A DNA stretch of 13,960 nucleotides. It comes from CAZWUW01 sp964636895. GTDB taxonomy: Bacteria > Bacillota > Thermincolia > Thermincolales > CAZWUW01. A program made the position numbers and the translations under genes. The notes under the pieces were generated by a model. It saw only the letters and a list, made by a program, of their open reading frames with translations. It searched no databases and was not told the origin of the DNA. This document shows, piece by piece, positions 1-7,652 of this stretch (positions within the stretch are counted from its first letter, which is position 1; each line of letters begins with the position of its first letter). The DNA lies in NCBI GenBank assembly GCA_964636895.1, contig CAZWUW010000075.1, positions 1-13,960 of the forward strand, in the 5' to 3' direction.

Positions 1-473
1 TGCACCAGGCCTTTTTCCTTCCCTTTGGCTAAGTCCAACTCTTTGTATGTACCGGTTTCCGCCAATTCATTGACGTACCTTTCCAGTTCATCCGTAATAT
101 AAGGCAAAGCCGGTCCGGCATATTCCGGGATAAACTTAATCCCGTTATACTCCGGCGGGTTATGGCTGGCGGTCAGCATCACTGCCCCGGCCGCGCCCCG
201 GTGCTTTACGGCAAAAGCTGTAGCCGGTGTCGGCGTAGCCCGGTTAGTAATAAAAACCGGAATTCCGTTGCCGGCTAAAACCTCGCCAGCCGCCCCGGCG
301 AAATGCTCGGATAAGAAACGGTTGTCATACCCGATTACCACGCCCCGTTCAGCCATACCATGCGCCAAAATATACCTGGCAATGGCCTGGGTAACAATTT
401 TTACATTATCAAAAGTAAATTCCCGGGCCATTATCGCCCGCCAGCCATCTGTACCAAACTTAATTTTTGCCAT
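1..473 (-). CDS. Phosphoglucomutase/phosphomannomutase family protein, N-terminal part (runs off the window)
   Basis: This is the first 157 codons of an alpha-D-phosphohexomutase, an enzyme that interconverts hexose 1- and 6-phosphates through a phosphoserine and so feeds nucleotide-sugar synthesis for wall polymers. The start ATG (471-473) is preceded by a GGGAGGGA ribosome binding site. The protein opens with KIKFGTDGWRAIM, the typical first-domain signature. The catalytic loop TASHNP lies at residues 101-106, with Ser103 as the phosphorylated residue, followed by the Pro-rich EYNGIKF stretch. The opening GTDGWRAI resembles the PGM/PMM branch more than GlmM, which usually reads GTDGVRG. Metal- and sugar-binding domains 2 to 4 lie outside the window, so glucose versus mannose preference cannot be judged. 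It follows tagO in the same direction but sits behind a terminator and about 280 bp of leader, so it is probably a separate transcription unit. Confidence 0.93.
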   Translation of the reverse strand, partial: MAKIKFGTDGWRAIMAREFTFDNVKIVTQAIARYILAHGMAERGVVIGYDNRFLSEHFAGAAGEVLAGNGIPVFITNRATPTPATAFAVKHRGAAGAVMLTASHNPPEYNGIKFIPEYAGPALPYITDELERYVNELAETGTYKELDLAKGKEKGLV

Positions 474-757
474 TATAGTCCCTCCCCATTTAATGCAAAC
501 TAACTGTATATCCTATGGCTTACACTAAACTTTATGCCATAATCAATTATTACTACTTCCTGTGAAATATTTCCTCTATTTGGTTCAAAAAAGTTGATCC
601 GGCCGTTTTATAACTTCTTATCACTCATATCCGTGACGTTTTCCAGGCTGTCCGCCCGGCGGTCAATATGCACCAGCAACAATAATTATTTTTTCAGCAG
701 GTGGCATTAATTATGTATTACTCTTTTGCATAGCATCATTTTACGGCCAATTTAAGA
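474..757. other. Non-coding stretch between the tagO terminator and the sugar-phosphate mutase
   Basis: This is the leader of the mutase gene read on the minus strand. Apart from the ribosome binding site next to the start codon I see no convincing -35/-10 pair, no long hairpin and no recognisable riboswitch or T-box. It is AT-rich with several TAAAAT- and TATA-like words, none of which has a well-spaced partner. A promoter for the mutase must be somewhere here if the tagO terminator works. Confidence 0.5.
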
Positions 758-787
758 CAAAAAAAAGGCAGCATATCATCTGCCTTA
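758..787 (-). terminator. Rho-independent terminator of tagO
   Basis: On the minus strand, right after the tagO stop codon, AAGGCAG (780-786) pairs with CTGCCTT (765-771) across an 8-nt loop and runs into eight consecutive T residues. The 7-bp stem followed by a long U tract is a textbook intrinsic terminator and marks the end of the tagO transcript. Confidence 0.9.
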
Positions 788-1855
788 TTAAGCGCCTATA
801 TTTTTTCCTGATTCACCGGACTGCAGCTTGCGGCGAGTTACCGGCTTACTGCGTAAAACGCCAACCCGGTCTGCACCAATAAATATAGCCAATACCAAAC
901 CTACAGAAATAATTATCGCCTGATCTGTAGCCATAGCCGTCATCCAAACAGCGCTGGCACCCAATACCAGATTCACGCCATATATAACCAGCACTGTCTG
1001 GCGGTGGGACAGACCAATGGCTAATAGCCGGTGGTGCAGGTGCTCCTTGTCCGCTTTAAAAATAGGTTGATTATTTATATACCGGCGGATAATTGCAAAC
1101 AATGTATCAAAAATAGGAATCCCCAGAATCAGAATCGGAATAAAAACCGATACTACCGTAGCTGTTTTGGTCAGGCCGATTATTGATAAACAGGCCAGTA
1201 TATAACCAAGGAACATGCTGCCGGAATCACCCATAAAAATCTTAGCCGGATAAAAATTGTACCGCAGAAAACCAATAGTACTGGCCGCCAGAATCAAGGC
1301 CGGCAGCACCAGAACGGATTGGCCTTCCATCCAGCCGATAACCGCCAGCATCAGCGCGGCAATAGCTGATAACCCCCCGGCTAAACCGTCAAGCCCGTCT
1401 ATAAGGTTAACCGCGTTGGTCACGCCGGCTATCCAGAAAATAGTCAACGGTATGCCCAGCCATTCAGGCAGCGGCCAACTCCCGCCAAACGGATTGGTAA
1501 TATTAATTACCTCAATGCCAAAAAAAACGGCTATCGCTGCTGCCACCAACTGGCCAAAAAACTTCCGGCGCGGTGAAACCCCCCGGATATCATCCAGCAC
1601 GCCCAGCGCGACGATAAAAGAACCTCCAAGCAACAACCCTATAAGCGATTTTGAAACCTCCGCAGTTATAAGCAGGGTAATTATAAATCCGAGATAAATG
1701 GCCAGCCCGCCCAGTCGCGGCATCAGACGCGAATGTACTTTGCGCCTGCCGGGCCGGTCAACAGCACCGACTTTGAAGGCTAACTTACTCACCAAAGGAG
1801 TTGCGAGCAGGGAAATGATCAAAGCAAGCCCAAAACTATATGCGTACTCCCCCAT
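788..1855 (-). CDS. tagO: Undecaprenyl-phosphate GlcNAc-1-phosphate transferase (TagO/WecA)
   Basis: This is a polytopic membrane enzyme of the polyprenyl-phosphate N-acetylhexosamine-1-phosphate transferase family. It moves GlcNAc-1-phosphate from UDP-GlcNAc to undecaprenyl phosphate, the first step of wall teichoic acid and many secondary wall polymers. The 355 residues are mostly hydrophobic helices with the family motifs in order: KVHSRLMPRLGG (39-50), the Asp pair in VLDDIRG (88-89), NAVNLIDGLDGL (147-158), FMGDSGS (207-213) and the HLHHRL loop (272-277). The HxHH-type loop separates TagO/WecA from MraY. The ATG at 1855 has an AGAGGAG ribosome binding site. It lies 168 bp from fabZ with its own good promoter in that gap, and it ends in a strong terminator. 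With TagA further upstream it gives both committed steps of linkage-unit synthesis. WecA and TagO cannot be told apart by sequence alone; TagO is chosen from the Gram-positive context. Confidence 0.94.
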   Translation of the reverse strand: MGEYAYSFGLALIISLLATPLVSKLAFKVGAVDRPGRRKVHSRLMPRLGGLAIYLGFIITLLITAEVSKSLIGLLLGGSFIVALGVLDDIRGVSPRRKFFGQLVAAAIAVFFGIEVINITNPFGGSWPLPEWLGIPLTIFWIAGVTNAVNLIDGLDGLAGGLSAIAALMLAVIGWMEGQSVLVLPALILAASTIGFLRYNFYPAKIFMGDSGSMFLGYILACLSIIGLTKTATVVSVFIPILILGIPIFDTLFAIIRRYINNQPIFKADKEHLHHRLLAIGLSHRQTVLVIYGVNLVLGASAVWMTAMATDQAIIISVGLVLAIFIGADRVGVLRSKPVTRRKLQSGESGKNIGA

Positions 1856-1972
1856 TTTTGTCTCCTCTCCGTAAGGACATCTTTTTCAGCAAATAAATTA
1901 TGTCTCTAATTTCTCACGCCTAATTCTATGCAAAAACATAATAAAATAACACATACTTGTCCCCAATTATTA

Positions 1973-2001
1973 ATTTTAGCATACTGATAATGGTTTGTCA
2001 C
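1973..2001 (-). promoter_or_regulatory. Sigma-A-like promoter for tagO
   Basis: Read on the minus strand: -35 GTGACA (1996-2001, 5 of 6 to consensus), 17-bp spacer, -10 TAAAAT (1973-1978, 5 of 6) with an extended TGC just upstream. A start near 1966 would leave a leader of about 110 nt before tagO. It sits in the gap after fabZ and suggests tagO can be transcribed independently. It is called by motif only. Confidence 0.55.
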
Positions 2002-2023
2002 CAATTTTTGAGAAATTTCGTGG

Positions 2024-2452
2024 TCAATTATCACCAATCGCAAACATCAATTCCCCTTCAGCCGCCACAGCGCCGTCAACGGTTGCTACTCCCCGGGCCT
2101 TACCGATACGGCCGCGCAGCTTCAGGAGTTCTACTTCGATGCACAGTTGATCACCGGGCACCACCTGTTTCCGGAATCGGGTGTTATCTATGCCGGCCAA
2201 AAAGACCAACTTCCCCTGATATTCAGGTATTCTCAGGATGGCTACAGCCCCCGTCTGGGCTATGGCTTCAATAATTAGAACCCCGGGCATTACCGGGTAG
2301 CCTGGGAAATGGCCGGGAAAAAAATTTTCGTTCATACTGACATTCTTAATCCCTACAATCCTTTTGCCGTCCTCAATCTCCACAATCCGGTCAACCAATA
2401 AAAAAGGATACCGATGGGGCAATACTTTTTGGATTTCGTTAATATCCAACAC
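2024..2452 (-). CDS. fabZ: 3-hydroxyacyl-ACP dehydratase FabZ
   Basis: FabZ is a cytosolic hot-dog-fold dehydratase of type II fatty acid synthesis that converts 3-hydroxyacyl-ACP to trans-2-enoyl-ACP. The 142 residues are the usual family length. The N-terminal LPHRYPFLLVDRI stretch (11-23) is typical. The catalytic His48 lies in FFPGHFPGYPVMPG and Glu62 lies in LIIEAIAQ on the central helix. The start is a GTG (2450-2452); no ATG or TTG upstream in frame is better placed, and GGAGG lies about 10 nt before it. It follows murJ by 25 bp, so it is probably cotranscribed with murJ and the glycosyltransferase. No other fab gene is visible, so fabZ stands apart from a fatty-acid cluster, which is common when it sits in envelope operons. 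Confidence 0.96.
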   Translation of the reverse strand: MLDINEIQKVLPHRYPFLLVDRIVEIEDGKRIVGIKNVSMNENFFPGHFPGYPVMPGVLIIEAIAQTGAVAILRIPEYQGKLVFLAGIDNTRFRKQVVPGDQLCIEVELLKLRGRIGKARGVATVDGAVAAEGELMFAIGDN

Positions 2453-2477
2453 TACAAACAGCCTCCGTTCTTTTTCA

Positions 2478-4046
2478 TTATTTAATTATTCCACGACGCC
2501 GGGCAAAACCCTGCAAAACTGTCAGTAAAGCTTGCCATTCCTTAACCCGCAGCAGTATGATCATCATTAAATAGGTCAAAAACCCGATCAGAGCAGCAAT
2601 TCCCACCTGCAAAATCCGGCCGGTGGCAGTTAGCAAATCAAGCCGCCCGGCCAAAGTTGAACTAGTTACGTAAACCGCAACAGCCATCACCGCCGAGGCC
2701 GCCAGCACCTTGGCCAGCAACCACAGCACCTGTCCCCAGGCCAGTCCATTCAATTTGCGGCCAAGCAAAAAATACAGGCAGCCGGCATTAATTAACACAC
2801 TAATCACCGAGCCCAGCGCTATCCCGGCTGCCCCGATATATCTAACCAGGATTATGTCCAGGATAATATTGACGGTCACCGTACATGCCGTTACAGCCAC
2901 CGGAGTAACCGTGTCATGCATAGCATAAAAACCTTTGGTCAGTATATCCCGCAAAGCCAGCGGAAACAGCGCCAGCGCATAAATACCGAGTAATGCGGCC
3001 GTCATCTCAGTAGCCTGGGCATCAAAAGCACCGCGCTGAAAAAGCACTCTGATCAACGGTTCCTTTAGCACTATTAACCCCGCAATGACCGGGATTAACA
3101 GCAAAGCAAAAAAGCTGATCCCTTTCACCAGCGTTTCGCGCACCTCGACCAGTTCCCCCTTCGCCGCATAGCCAGCCAAAGCAGGAAACAGCGGCACCGA
3201 AACAGCCGTGACAAACAAAGCCTGCGGCAGTTGGGCAACCTGAAAAGCAAAACCCAGCGCCGAAATACTGCCGCTAATCAAATGCGAGCCTAATCTGCGT
3301 TCAACAAATATGACAACCTGTCCCAATACGGCGGCCAGAATAACCGGCCCCATCAGCTTAAAGGTCCGGCGCACACCGGGATGAGACAGATTAATTACCG
3401 GGCGGTAGCGGAAACCTTTACGGGCCATAACAGGAATTTGCACGGCAAACTGTCCGGCGTAACCCAGCAATGTGCCGATAGCAACACTGATAATGCCATA
3501 CTGCGGGGCTAACAGGTAAATGGTAATAACAATAATTATACTGGTCACCATGGGCCCCAGTGCCGGCACCAAAAAATGCCGATAAGAGTTAAGAATGCCC
3601 GACACCAGGCCCATTAAGCCAATAAAAAGCAGACCGGGGAAAATAACTCTAATCATGATTACCGTCAGCTGGGCCGCCTCGGCGTTAAAACCGGGGGCCA
3701 TAAGGCGCACCAAAGCAGGCGCGTATACTAAAGCAAGCCCGATAAGCACCAAAAAGAACACTATAGTAATATTTATAATCGTACTGGCCATCACCCGGCT
3801 GTCTTTTTCCTGCTCGTCCGCCAAATACTTGTTAAACACAGGCACAAAAGCGGCATTAAAAGCGGCCGCCAGGGCCATCGCCACCATGCTGGGAATGGTA
3901 AAGGCCATCATATAGGCATCAGTCTGTAATGTTGCCCCAAAACGACCGGCAATTACAGTATTCCGAACAAAACCGAATAACCGGCTGAGTAAAGTGGCCA
4001 GCATAACTACAACCGCAGCCTGGGCAATGCTTTTGATTCCAGACAT
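2478..4046 (-). CDS. murJ: Lipid II flippase MurJ (MviN family)
   Basis: This is a 522-residue polytopic membrane protein of the MOP exporter superfamily that moves lipid-linked peptidoglycan precursor across the cytoplasmic membrane. The N-terminal block has the conserved pattern SRLFGFVRNTVIA with Arg22 and Arg28, followed by TDAY with Asp43 and the FNAAFVPVFNKY stretch (64-75). Arg22, Arg28 and Asp43 line up with Arg18, Arg24 and Asp39 of Escherichia coli MurJ. The double Arg that follows in the E. coli protein is not present. About 14 hydrophobic segments fill the length. The ATG at 4046 has a GGAGGAAGG ribosome binding site, and the gene lies 29 bp after the glycosyltransferase. Related Wzx or SpoVB flippases are possible alternatives, but length and the N-terminal signature favour MurJ. 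Confidence 0.92.
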   Translation of the reverse strand: MSGIKSIAQAAVVVMLATLLSRLFGFVRNTVIAGRFGATLQTDAYMMAFTIPSMVAMALAAAFNAAFVPVFNKYLADEQEKDSRVMASTIINITIVFFLVLIGLALVYAPALVRLMAPGFNAEAAQLTVIMIRVIFPGLLFIGLMGLVSGILNSYRHFLVPALGPMVTSIIIVITIYLLAPQYGIISVAIGTLLGYAGQFAVQIPVMARKGFRYRPVINLSHPGVRRTFKLMGPVILAAVLGQVVIFVERRLGSHLISGSISALGFAFQVAQLPQALFVTAVSVPLFPALAGYAAKGELVEVRETLVKGISFFALLLIPVIAGLIVLKEPLIRVLFQRGAFDAQATEMTAALLGIYALALFPLALRDILTKGFYAMHDTVTPVAVTACTVTVNIILDIILVRYIGAAGIALGSVISVLINAGCLYFLLGRKLNGLAWGQVLWLLAKVLAASAVMAVAVYVTSSTLAGRLDLLTATGRILQVGIAALIGFLTYLMMIILLRVKEWQALLTVLQGFARRRGIIK

Positions 4047-4075
4047 GAATTACCTTCCTCCTGTTTCAGGCTTGA

Positions 4076-5200
4076 CTAAACCCCAAGCATTTCGGCATAC
4101 AAAGCCTCAGTTTTCCTGGCCATCCCGGCCGCCGTGAATTTTTCCTGTACGGTTAACCGGGCAGCCTGGCCCATTTTTTTAGCCATGTCCGGGTGACTTA
4201 ATATGTAAATAATTTTATCCGCCAAAGCCCCGGCATCGGCCGGCGGCACCAAAAGCCCGTCCTGGCCGTCGGTGATGATTTCCGGGGTACCCCCCACCCG
4301 GGTGGCCAAAACCGGCTTGCCAATAGCCATAGCTTCAATGATAGTTATACTCAGCCCTTCGGAAAGGGACGATAAGACAACTAAATCCAGCATATGCATA
4401 ACTTCAGGGATATCCTGCCGAAAACCGGTAAAAATCACAGCATCCGCTATCCCCAGTGCCCCGGCATAGTGTTCCAACTCCTGCCGGTCCGGCCCGCTCC
4501 CCACTATCAGCAGTTTAAGTCCCGGCACCGCTGCCAGGGCCTGCTTTACCGCCTGCAATAAAAAAACATGGCCTTTTACCGGATGTAATCTGGCTACAAT
4601 TCCTATCAAAGGGGCCGCTTCCGGAATATGCAGTTCGGCCCGGATATTGCCGGGATCATTTGACCGGCTGTATTTTTCCAATTCCAAACCGTTATAAATG
4701 GTTGAAACTCTATCCTGCTTAATCCCCTCACCCACCAACTGCCCGGCCAGCAAATCACATACGGTGACAAAATGAGCAGTTAACCCGCGGGTTAGCCGCT
4801 CCGAGAGCCAGTTCACCATGCGGTCAAGTTTCCGGGCATAATCAAAAGCCAACACACTGTGCACGGTAGTTAGCACATGGTCCACGCCGGCAATTTTGGC
4901 CGCCAGCCGACCGATTAAATTAGCTCTGACTCCATGAGTATGGACGATATCTATGCCTTCTTTTTTTATGTGGGCCGCCAGTGCCAAAATTATTTTCAAA
5001 TTCAGCTTACTACCCATATCAAACACAACCGTACTTATTCCTGCTTCTTTTGCCAATAAAGCAAAAGGTTTGGCAAACAAACACGCCACCGAAACCTGAA
5101 AACGGCCGCCATCTATGTTTTTGAGCAGTGTCAGCAGATGTTGTTCAGCACCGCCGAAGTCTCCGCCGCCGATAATATGGAGCACTTTTGCCCGTTTCAT
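4076..5200 (-). CDS. GT4-family glycosyltransferase (substrate unknown)
   Basis: This is a 374-residue GT-B fold retaining glycosyltransferase. The N-terminal half has VLHIIGGGDFGGAEQHLL (6-23), the usual acceptor-side glycine loop, and DIVHTHGVRANLIGR (84-98). The C-terminal nucleotide-sugar domain has GIVARLHPVKGH (200-211), IVGSGPDRQELE (232-243) and the E-x7-E signature, Glu281 and Glu289, in SEGLSITIIEAMAIGKP. The open frame reaches 5338, but the true start is the ATG at 5200: it has a GGGAGGTG ribosome binding site 9 nt upstream, and the family motif begins 6 residues in. The extra 46 codons would be read from transposon DNA. murJ follows at 29 bp. The gene has lost its natural promoter position because of the insertion directly upstream. 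Sugar and acceptor cannot be read from the sequence; a role in wall or capsule glycan synthesis is inferred from its neighbours. Confidence 0.9.
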   Translation of the reverse strand: MKRAKVLHIIGGGDFGGAEQHLLTLLKNIDGGRFQVSVACLFAKPFALLAKEAGISTVVFDMGSKLNLKIILALAAHIKKEGIDIVHTHGVRANLIGRLAAKIAGVDHVLTTVHSVLAFDYARKLDRMVNWLSERLTRGLTAHFVTVCDLLAGQLVGEGIKQDRVSTIYNGLELEKYSRSNDPGNIRAELHIPEAAPLIGIVARLHPVKGHVFLLQAVKQALAAVPGLKLLIVGSGPDRQELEHYAGALGIADAVIFTGFRQDIPEVMHMLDLVVLSSLSEGLSITIIEAMAIGKPVLATRVGGTPEIITDGQDGLLVPPADAGALADKIIYILSHPDMAKKMGQAARLTVQEKFTAAGMARKTEALYAEMLGV

Positions 5201-5217
5201 AAACAACACCTCCCAAT

Positions 5218-5228
5218 GATATCTCGTG
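5218..5228 (+). repeat. Left terminal inverted repeat of the transposon
   Basis: GATATCTCGTG is the exact reverse complement of CACGAGATATC at 8940-8950. Allowing one mismatch the match extends to GATATCTCGTGGTTA against GATATCTCGTGATTA (14 of 15). The outer six bases, GATATC, are palindromic and may be the crossover core. The glycosyltransferase ribosome binding site begins only a few bases outside. Confidence 0.7.
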
Positions 5229-5258
5229 GTTACAGGGCTGTGAAGCCCTGTAACCACG
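5225..5258. repeat. 15-bp-stem hairpin at the left transposon end
   Basis: CGTGGTTACAGGGCT (5225-5239) is perfectly complementary to 5244-5258 across a GTGA loop. On the coding (minus) strand it is followed by AGATATC, not by a U run, so it is unlikely to be an intrinsic terminator. Its outer arm overlaps the terminal inverted repeat, which points to a role in recombination or in the structure of the read-through transcript just upstream of the glycosyltransferase start. Confidence 0.85.
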
Positions 5259-5265
5259 GCTTTCT

Positions 5266-5293
5266 TTACATCGACTACATGTAGTCGATGTAA
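5266..5293. repeat. 28-bp perfect palindrome, paired recombinase-site 11-mers
   Basis: The 14-bp left arm starting TTACATCGACTACA is mirrored exactly with no spacer. It contains ACATCGACTAC at 5268-5278 and its inverse at 5281-5291. The same 11-mer recurs at the other end of the element. It abuts the tnpC stop codon. Its likely role is as a binding site for the TnpA/TnpB recombinases; this is inferred, not shown. Confidence 0.8.
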
Positions 5294-5294
5294 G

Positions 5295-5669
5295 TTACTT
5301 AATATCATAAAGCCGCCCTCGTAAGCGTTCATTCTCACTTTTGAGTTTTCGGTTTTCTTCTTCGAGTTTGGCTATACGTCTGTCTTTTGCCGCTATGATC
5401 ACATCCTTGGATTTTGATGCCGTATCATATCTGGCTCTTTTGTTCATTTCCTTATCCACATCTGCCAGGCGGAGCTGCTCAATCCTTTCCCTAATCATTC
5501 TGTCATCATATAGGAAAGTCTTTGATACACCGCTTGTTTTGGCCACACTGCTGAAGTTAATCTTAGCACCTTTTGTTTGAAGCTCATTGATTGCATCTTC
5601 AACCCTTGTACGTGCCCCGTCTGACCTCTGTTTCCAGTTTGCTTCAAGTCCCTTCATGCTTCCTGCCAT
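5295..5669 (-). CDS. tnpC: TnpC-like transposon accessory protein
   Basis: A 124-residue charged protein in the third position of the transposon operon, matching the size and place of Tn554 TnpC, which influences the efficiency and orientation of transposition. Residues about 38-56 (FSSVAKTSGVSKTFLYDD) read as a helix-turn-helix like that of small DUF6262-type proteins. Residues about 85-124 are a heptad-rich coiled coil (RRIAKLEEENRKLKSENERL) that would support dimers. The ATG (5667-5669) follows the TAG of tnpB with no gap, and GGGAGGAA lies just upstream inside tnpB, so translation is likely coupled. No catalytic motif is visible. Function is inferred from synteny and domain type; the family assignment is from memory and would need a profile search. 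Confidence 0.85.
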   Translation of the reverse strand: MAGSMKGLEANWKQRSDGARTRVEDAINELQTKGAKINFSSVAKTSGVSKTFLYDDRMIRERIEQLRLADVDKEMNKRARYDTASKSKDVIIAAKDRRIAKLEEENRKLKSENERLRGRLYDIK

Positions 5670-7652
5670 CTAGCATTCCTCCCGGAGGCGACCGTTCTTA
5701 TGGACGGTTCCCTCCTTACGAATACGCTCCAGCATCTTCTCCAGCATGTTCAGGTACTCCGTATTCTTTTTCTCCCAGTCTTCACGCCCGTTCTTCCGGC
5801 TGATGTCAATCAGTTCCAATACCCGCTTAATTTCCTCCTCAAATTCGGATATGTTCTCGTTGGTGCTGCAGAAGCTGGAGCATTCAAGACAGTGGCTCAT
5901 TTGCTGTCTACAGGCGATCTTTGAGGGTTTGAAGCATGTGCCGAATGGTACACGCACAGCATCCAGGTTTTTTCTGACGCATTCATAACGCACGCTTGCT
6001 TCTTGTTCCTGCCCGGCTCCGGTTTTTTCAGTCTGGCGACTCTCTTTCAGATGGAACAGATTCAGCTTTTCGGTCTCCTTCCATTTTTCATACAGGGCAT
6101 TCTCGGAGACCTTTGCATAGTGCAGTGTCATCTGGAGGCTGCAATGCCCGAGGATCTGCTGGATGATGCCTATCGGCATTCCCTGTTCCGCATATTCCAT
6201 GGCCCTCGTATGCCTTAGAGAGTGTGTCCGGAAATGATATGTTTTGCCTTCCGCATCACGAATACCTTTCTTCTCTATCAGCCTCCGCATTGCTTGCACA
6301 AAGCCGGGTTTGCTTAGTGGCATTCCCATGTTCCGGCCTTCGTAGGTATTGAACAAGTAGCCGTCTGGATTGTTCTCTTCCGTGCTTTTCTGTGCCGCCT
6401 CATCTGCCAGTTTCCTGACCATCTCCGCCACCCCGTCACGAACCGGTATCTTATGGGCTGGAATACCCGTCTTAGTAATCTCGCTGCAGAGGTAGCTGAC
6501 ATATCTGCCTTCTGCAGTGTTCCACCGGTAATCCAGGCAGTTTCCGTACCTCAGGTTCAGGATGTCGGTTCCCCGCCAACCGGTCTCTCGTAACAGAATA
6601 TAGACAGGTATCATATCGACCGGTTCCAGTTCGTATATGGCCGCATCCAGTTGTTCCTTCACCGGCTCCGGAATGTACCTTACCTTTTGCATCGTATCCG
6701 CTACCCTTTCCCGTCGGGGATAATCGTCACCATAGATGAGTTTTTCAACTTCTGTTTCCGGTGCCTGTGGATACTGTGCGAGCTGGATGTACCAAAGAAA
6801 TAACCGAATGAATGACACCGCCTTGCTCCGGTAGGTTGCATTCTTGTCACGATAGTTACCTGCAACCCACAGCAGGTATTTTTCCACATCCTCTCTCGTC
6901 ATTTTTTTAAGGAACCCATCTCTATAGCCGTGTTCATAAAAAACACTGAAAAAATATCGGATATACATGAGTATCTCACAGCAGTACGACCAACTTTTCC
7001 TTGTTACCAAACTTCTCAAAAAACGTTTTGTCATCTCTCTGTAGTATTTAGGGATATCATGGAAATTAAGAACCCTTTTGGTAGCACTTCTTTCAGCCGC
7101 AGATAACCTTGCCCCTGGTATATTCGCGGCAATCCACACATCATTCTCCGTTTTTTCGTCTTCATCGTAGTAATCCGTGATAAAAGTACTCAGTCCGTTC
7201 TTAAACCATAAGTGATTTCTATATGCCTCATTATCAGATTTCCCCGTGCATACACCTATATCTTTCAGAAACTGAACCAACTGCGTATCGCTAACTACCA
7301 CTCCATAAAAGCTTTTCTCCTGTCCATAGGTGTTCATGAAAGAGGCTAGGTGTTCCAGCGGAGCCTTGCAGCCGTTGAACACAGAAATCGGTAATAGAAG
7401 CCGATTTTTCAATGAATATGCCAGATAGAATTTTGCCTCGTTTTTCAGCCGTTCTTCCTTGAATGGTGAAAAATGAATCTGTTTGGTAGGATTGCGGTTA
7501 ATACCGGTAAATCCGTATGTTGCAAACACACTGTCCCGCACATCCCATGTATCATTATCCAACCAATAGCCTTCATCATCTTCCAGAAAGAGCAAGATTT
7601 GTCCGTATTTATCCCCGGTTTTAAATGACGGGGCTGCTTTGCATGCGTTCAC
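5670..7652 (-). CDS. tnpB: Tyrosine recombinase TnpB of the Tn554-like element
   Basis: A 660-residue phage-integrase-family recombinase, close to the roughly 630 residues of Tn554 TnpB. The first 320 residues hold a long N-terminal region and a SAM-like DNA-binding domain (about 205-300). The catalytic domain has Arg360 in ETGWRGTDIL, a candidate Lys394 in ITKTG, His477 and Arg480 in THSLRHTRAM, His503 in LGHCSLQ and the nucleophile Tyr512 in LHYAK. All key residues are present, so it looks active. A C-terminal cysteine cluster (Cys573, 581, 588, 591, 595; HCLECSSFC) may bind a metal, and a charged helix follows. The start is GTG at 7652, overlapping the tnpA TGA in the form GTGA, with AAGGAAG directly before it, which suggests translational coupling. 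No frameshift or stop interrupts it. Confidence 0.93.
   Translation of the reverse strand: MNACKAAPSFKTGDKYGQILLFLEDDEGYWLDNDTWDVRDSVFATYGFTGINRNPTKQIHFSPFKEERLKNEAKFYLAYSLKNRLLLPISVFNGCKAPLEHLASFMNTYGQEKSFYGVVVSDTQLVQFLKDIGVCTGKSDNEAYRNHLWFKNGLSTFITDYYDEDEKTENDVWIAANIPGARLSAAERSATKRVLNFHDIPKYYREMTKRFLRSLVTRKSWSYCCEILMYIRYFFSVFYEHGYRDGFLKKMTREDVEKYLLWVAGNYRDKNATYRSKAVSFIRLFLWYIQLAQYPQAPETEVEKLIYGDDYPRRERVADTMQKVRYIPEPVKEQLDAAIYELEPVDMIPVYILLRETGWRGTDILNLRYGNCLDYRWNTAEGRYVSYLCSEITKTGIPAHKIPVRDGVAEMVRKLADEAAQKSTEENNPDGYLFNTYEGRNMGMPLSKPGFVQAMRRLIEKKGIRDAEGKTYHFRTHSLRHTRAMEYAEQGMPIGIIQQILGHCSLQMTLHYAKVSENALYEKWKETEKLNLFHLKESRQTEKTGAGQEQEASVRYECVRKNLDAVRVPFGTCFKPSKIACRQQMSHCLECSSFCSTNENISEFEEEIKRVLELIDISRKNGREDWEKKNTEYLNMLEKMLERIRKEGTVHKNGRLREEC

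Noticed and set aside
608..685. Small minus-strand frame in the leader of the mutase gene, coding-like (HIDRRADSLENVTDMSDKKL)
   Set aside because: It has 25 codons, no ATG or GTG start with a ribosome binding site, and a stop right upstream. It could be a gene remnant but cannot be supported.
1257..1697. Plus-strand open frames opposite tagO, murJ, tnpB, tagA and the LCP gene
   Set aside because: They mirror well-supported minus-strand genes, lack recognisable domains and ribosome binding sites, and have low-complexity, codon-shadow composition.
5285..5292. GATGTA in the left palindrome as the Tn554-type crossover core
   Set aside because: The hexamer resembles the core I recall for Tn554, but here it is part of the 11-mer that also lies well inside the element ends, and the outer GATATC repeat marks the junction better.
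5201..5338. N-terminal extension of the glycosyltransferase up to an ATG at 5338
   Set aside because: It would overlap the tnpC coding region and read through the transposon palindrome and hairpin. The ATG at 5200 has a strong ribosome binding site and the family motif starts right after it.
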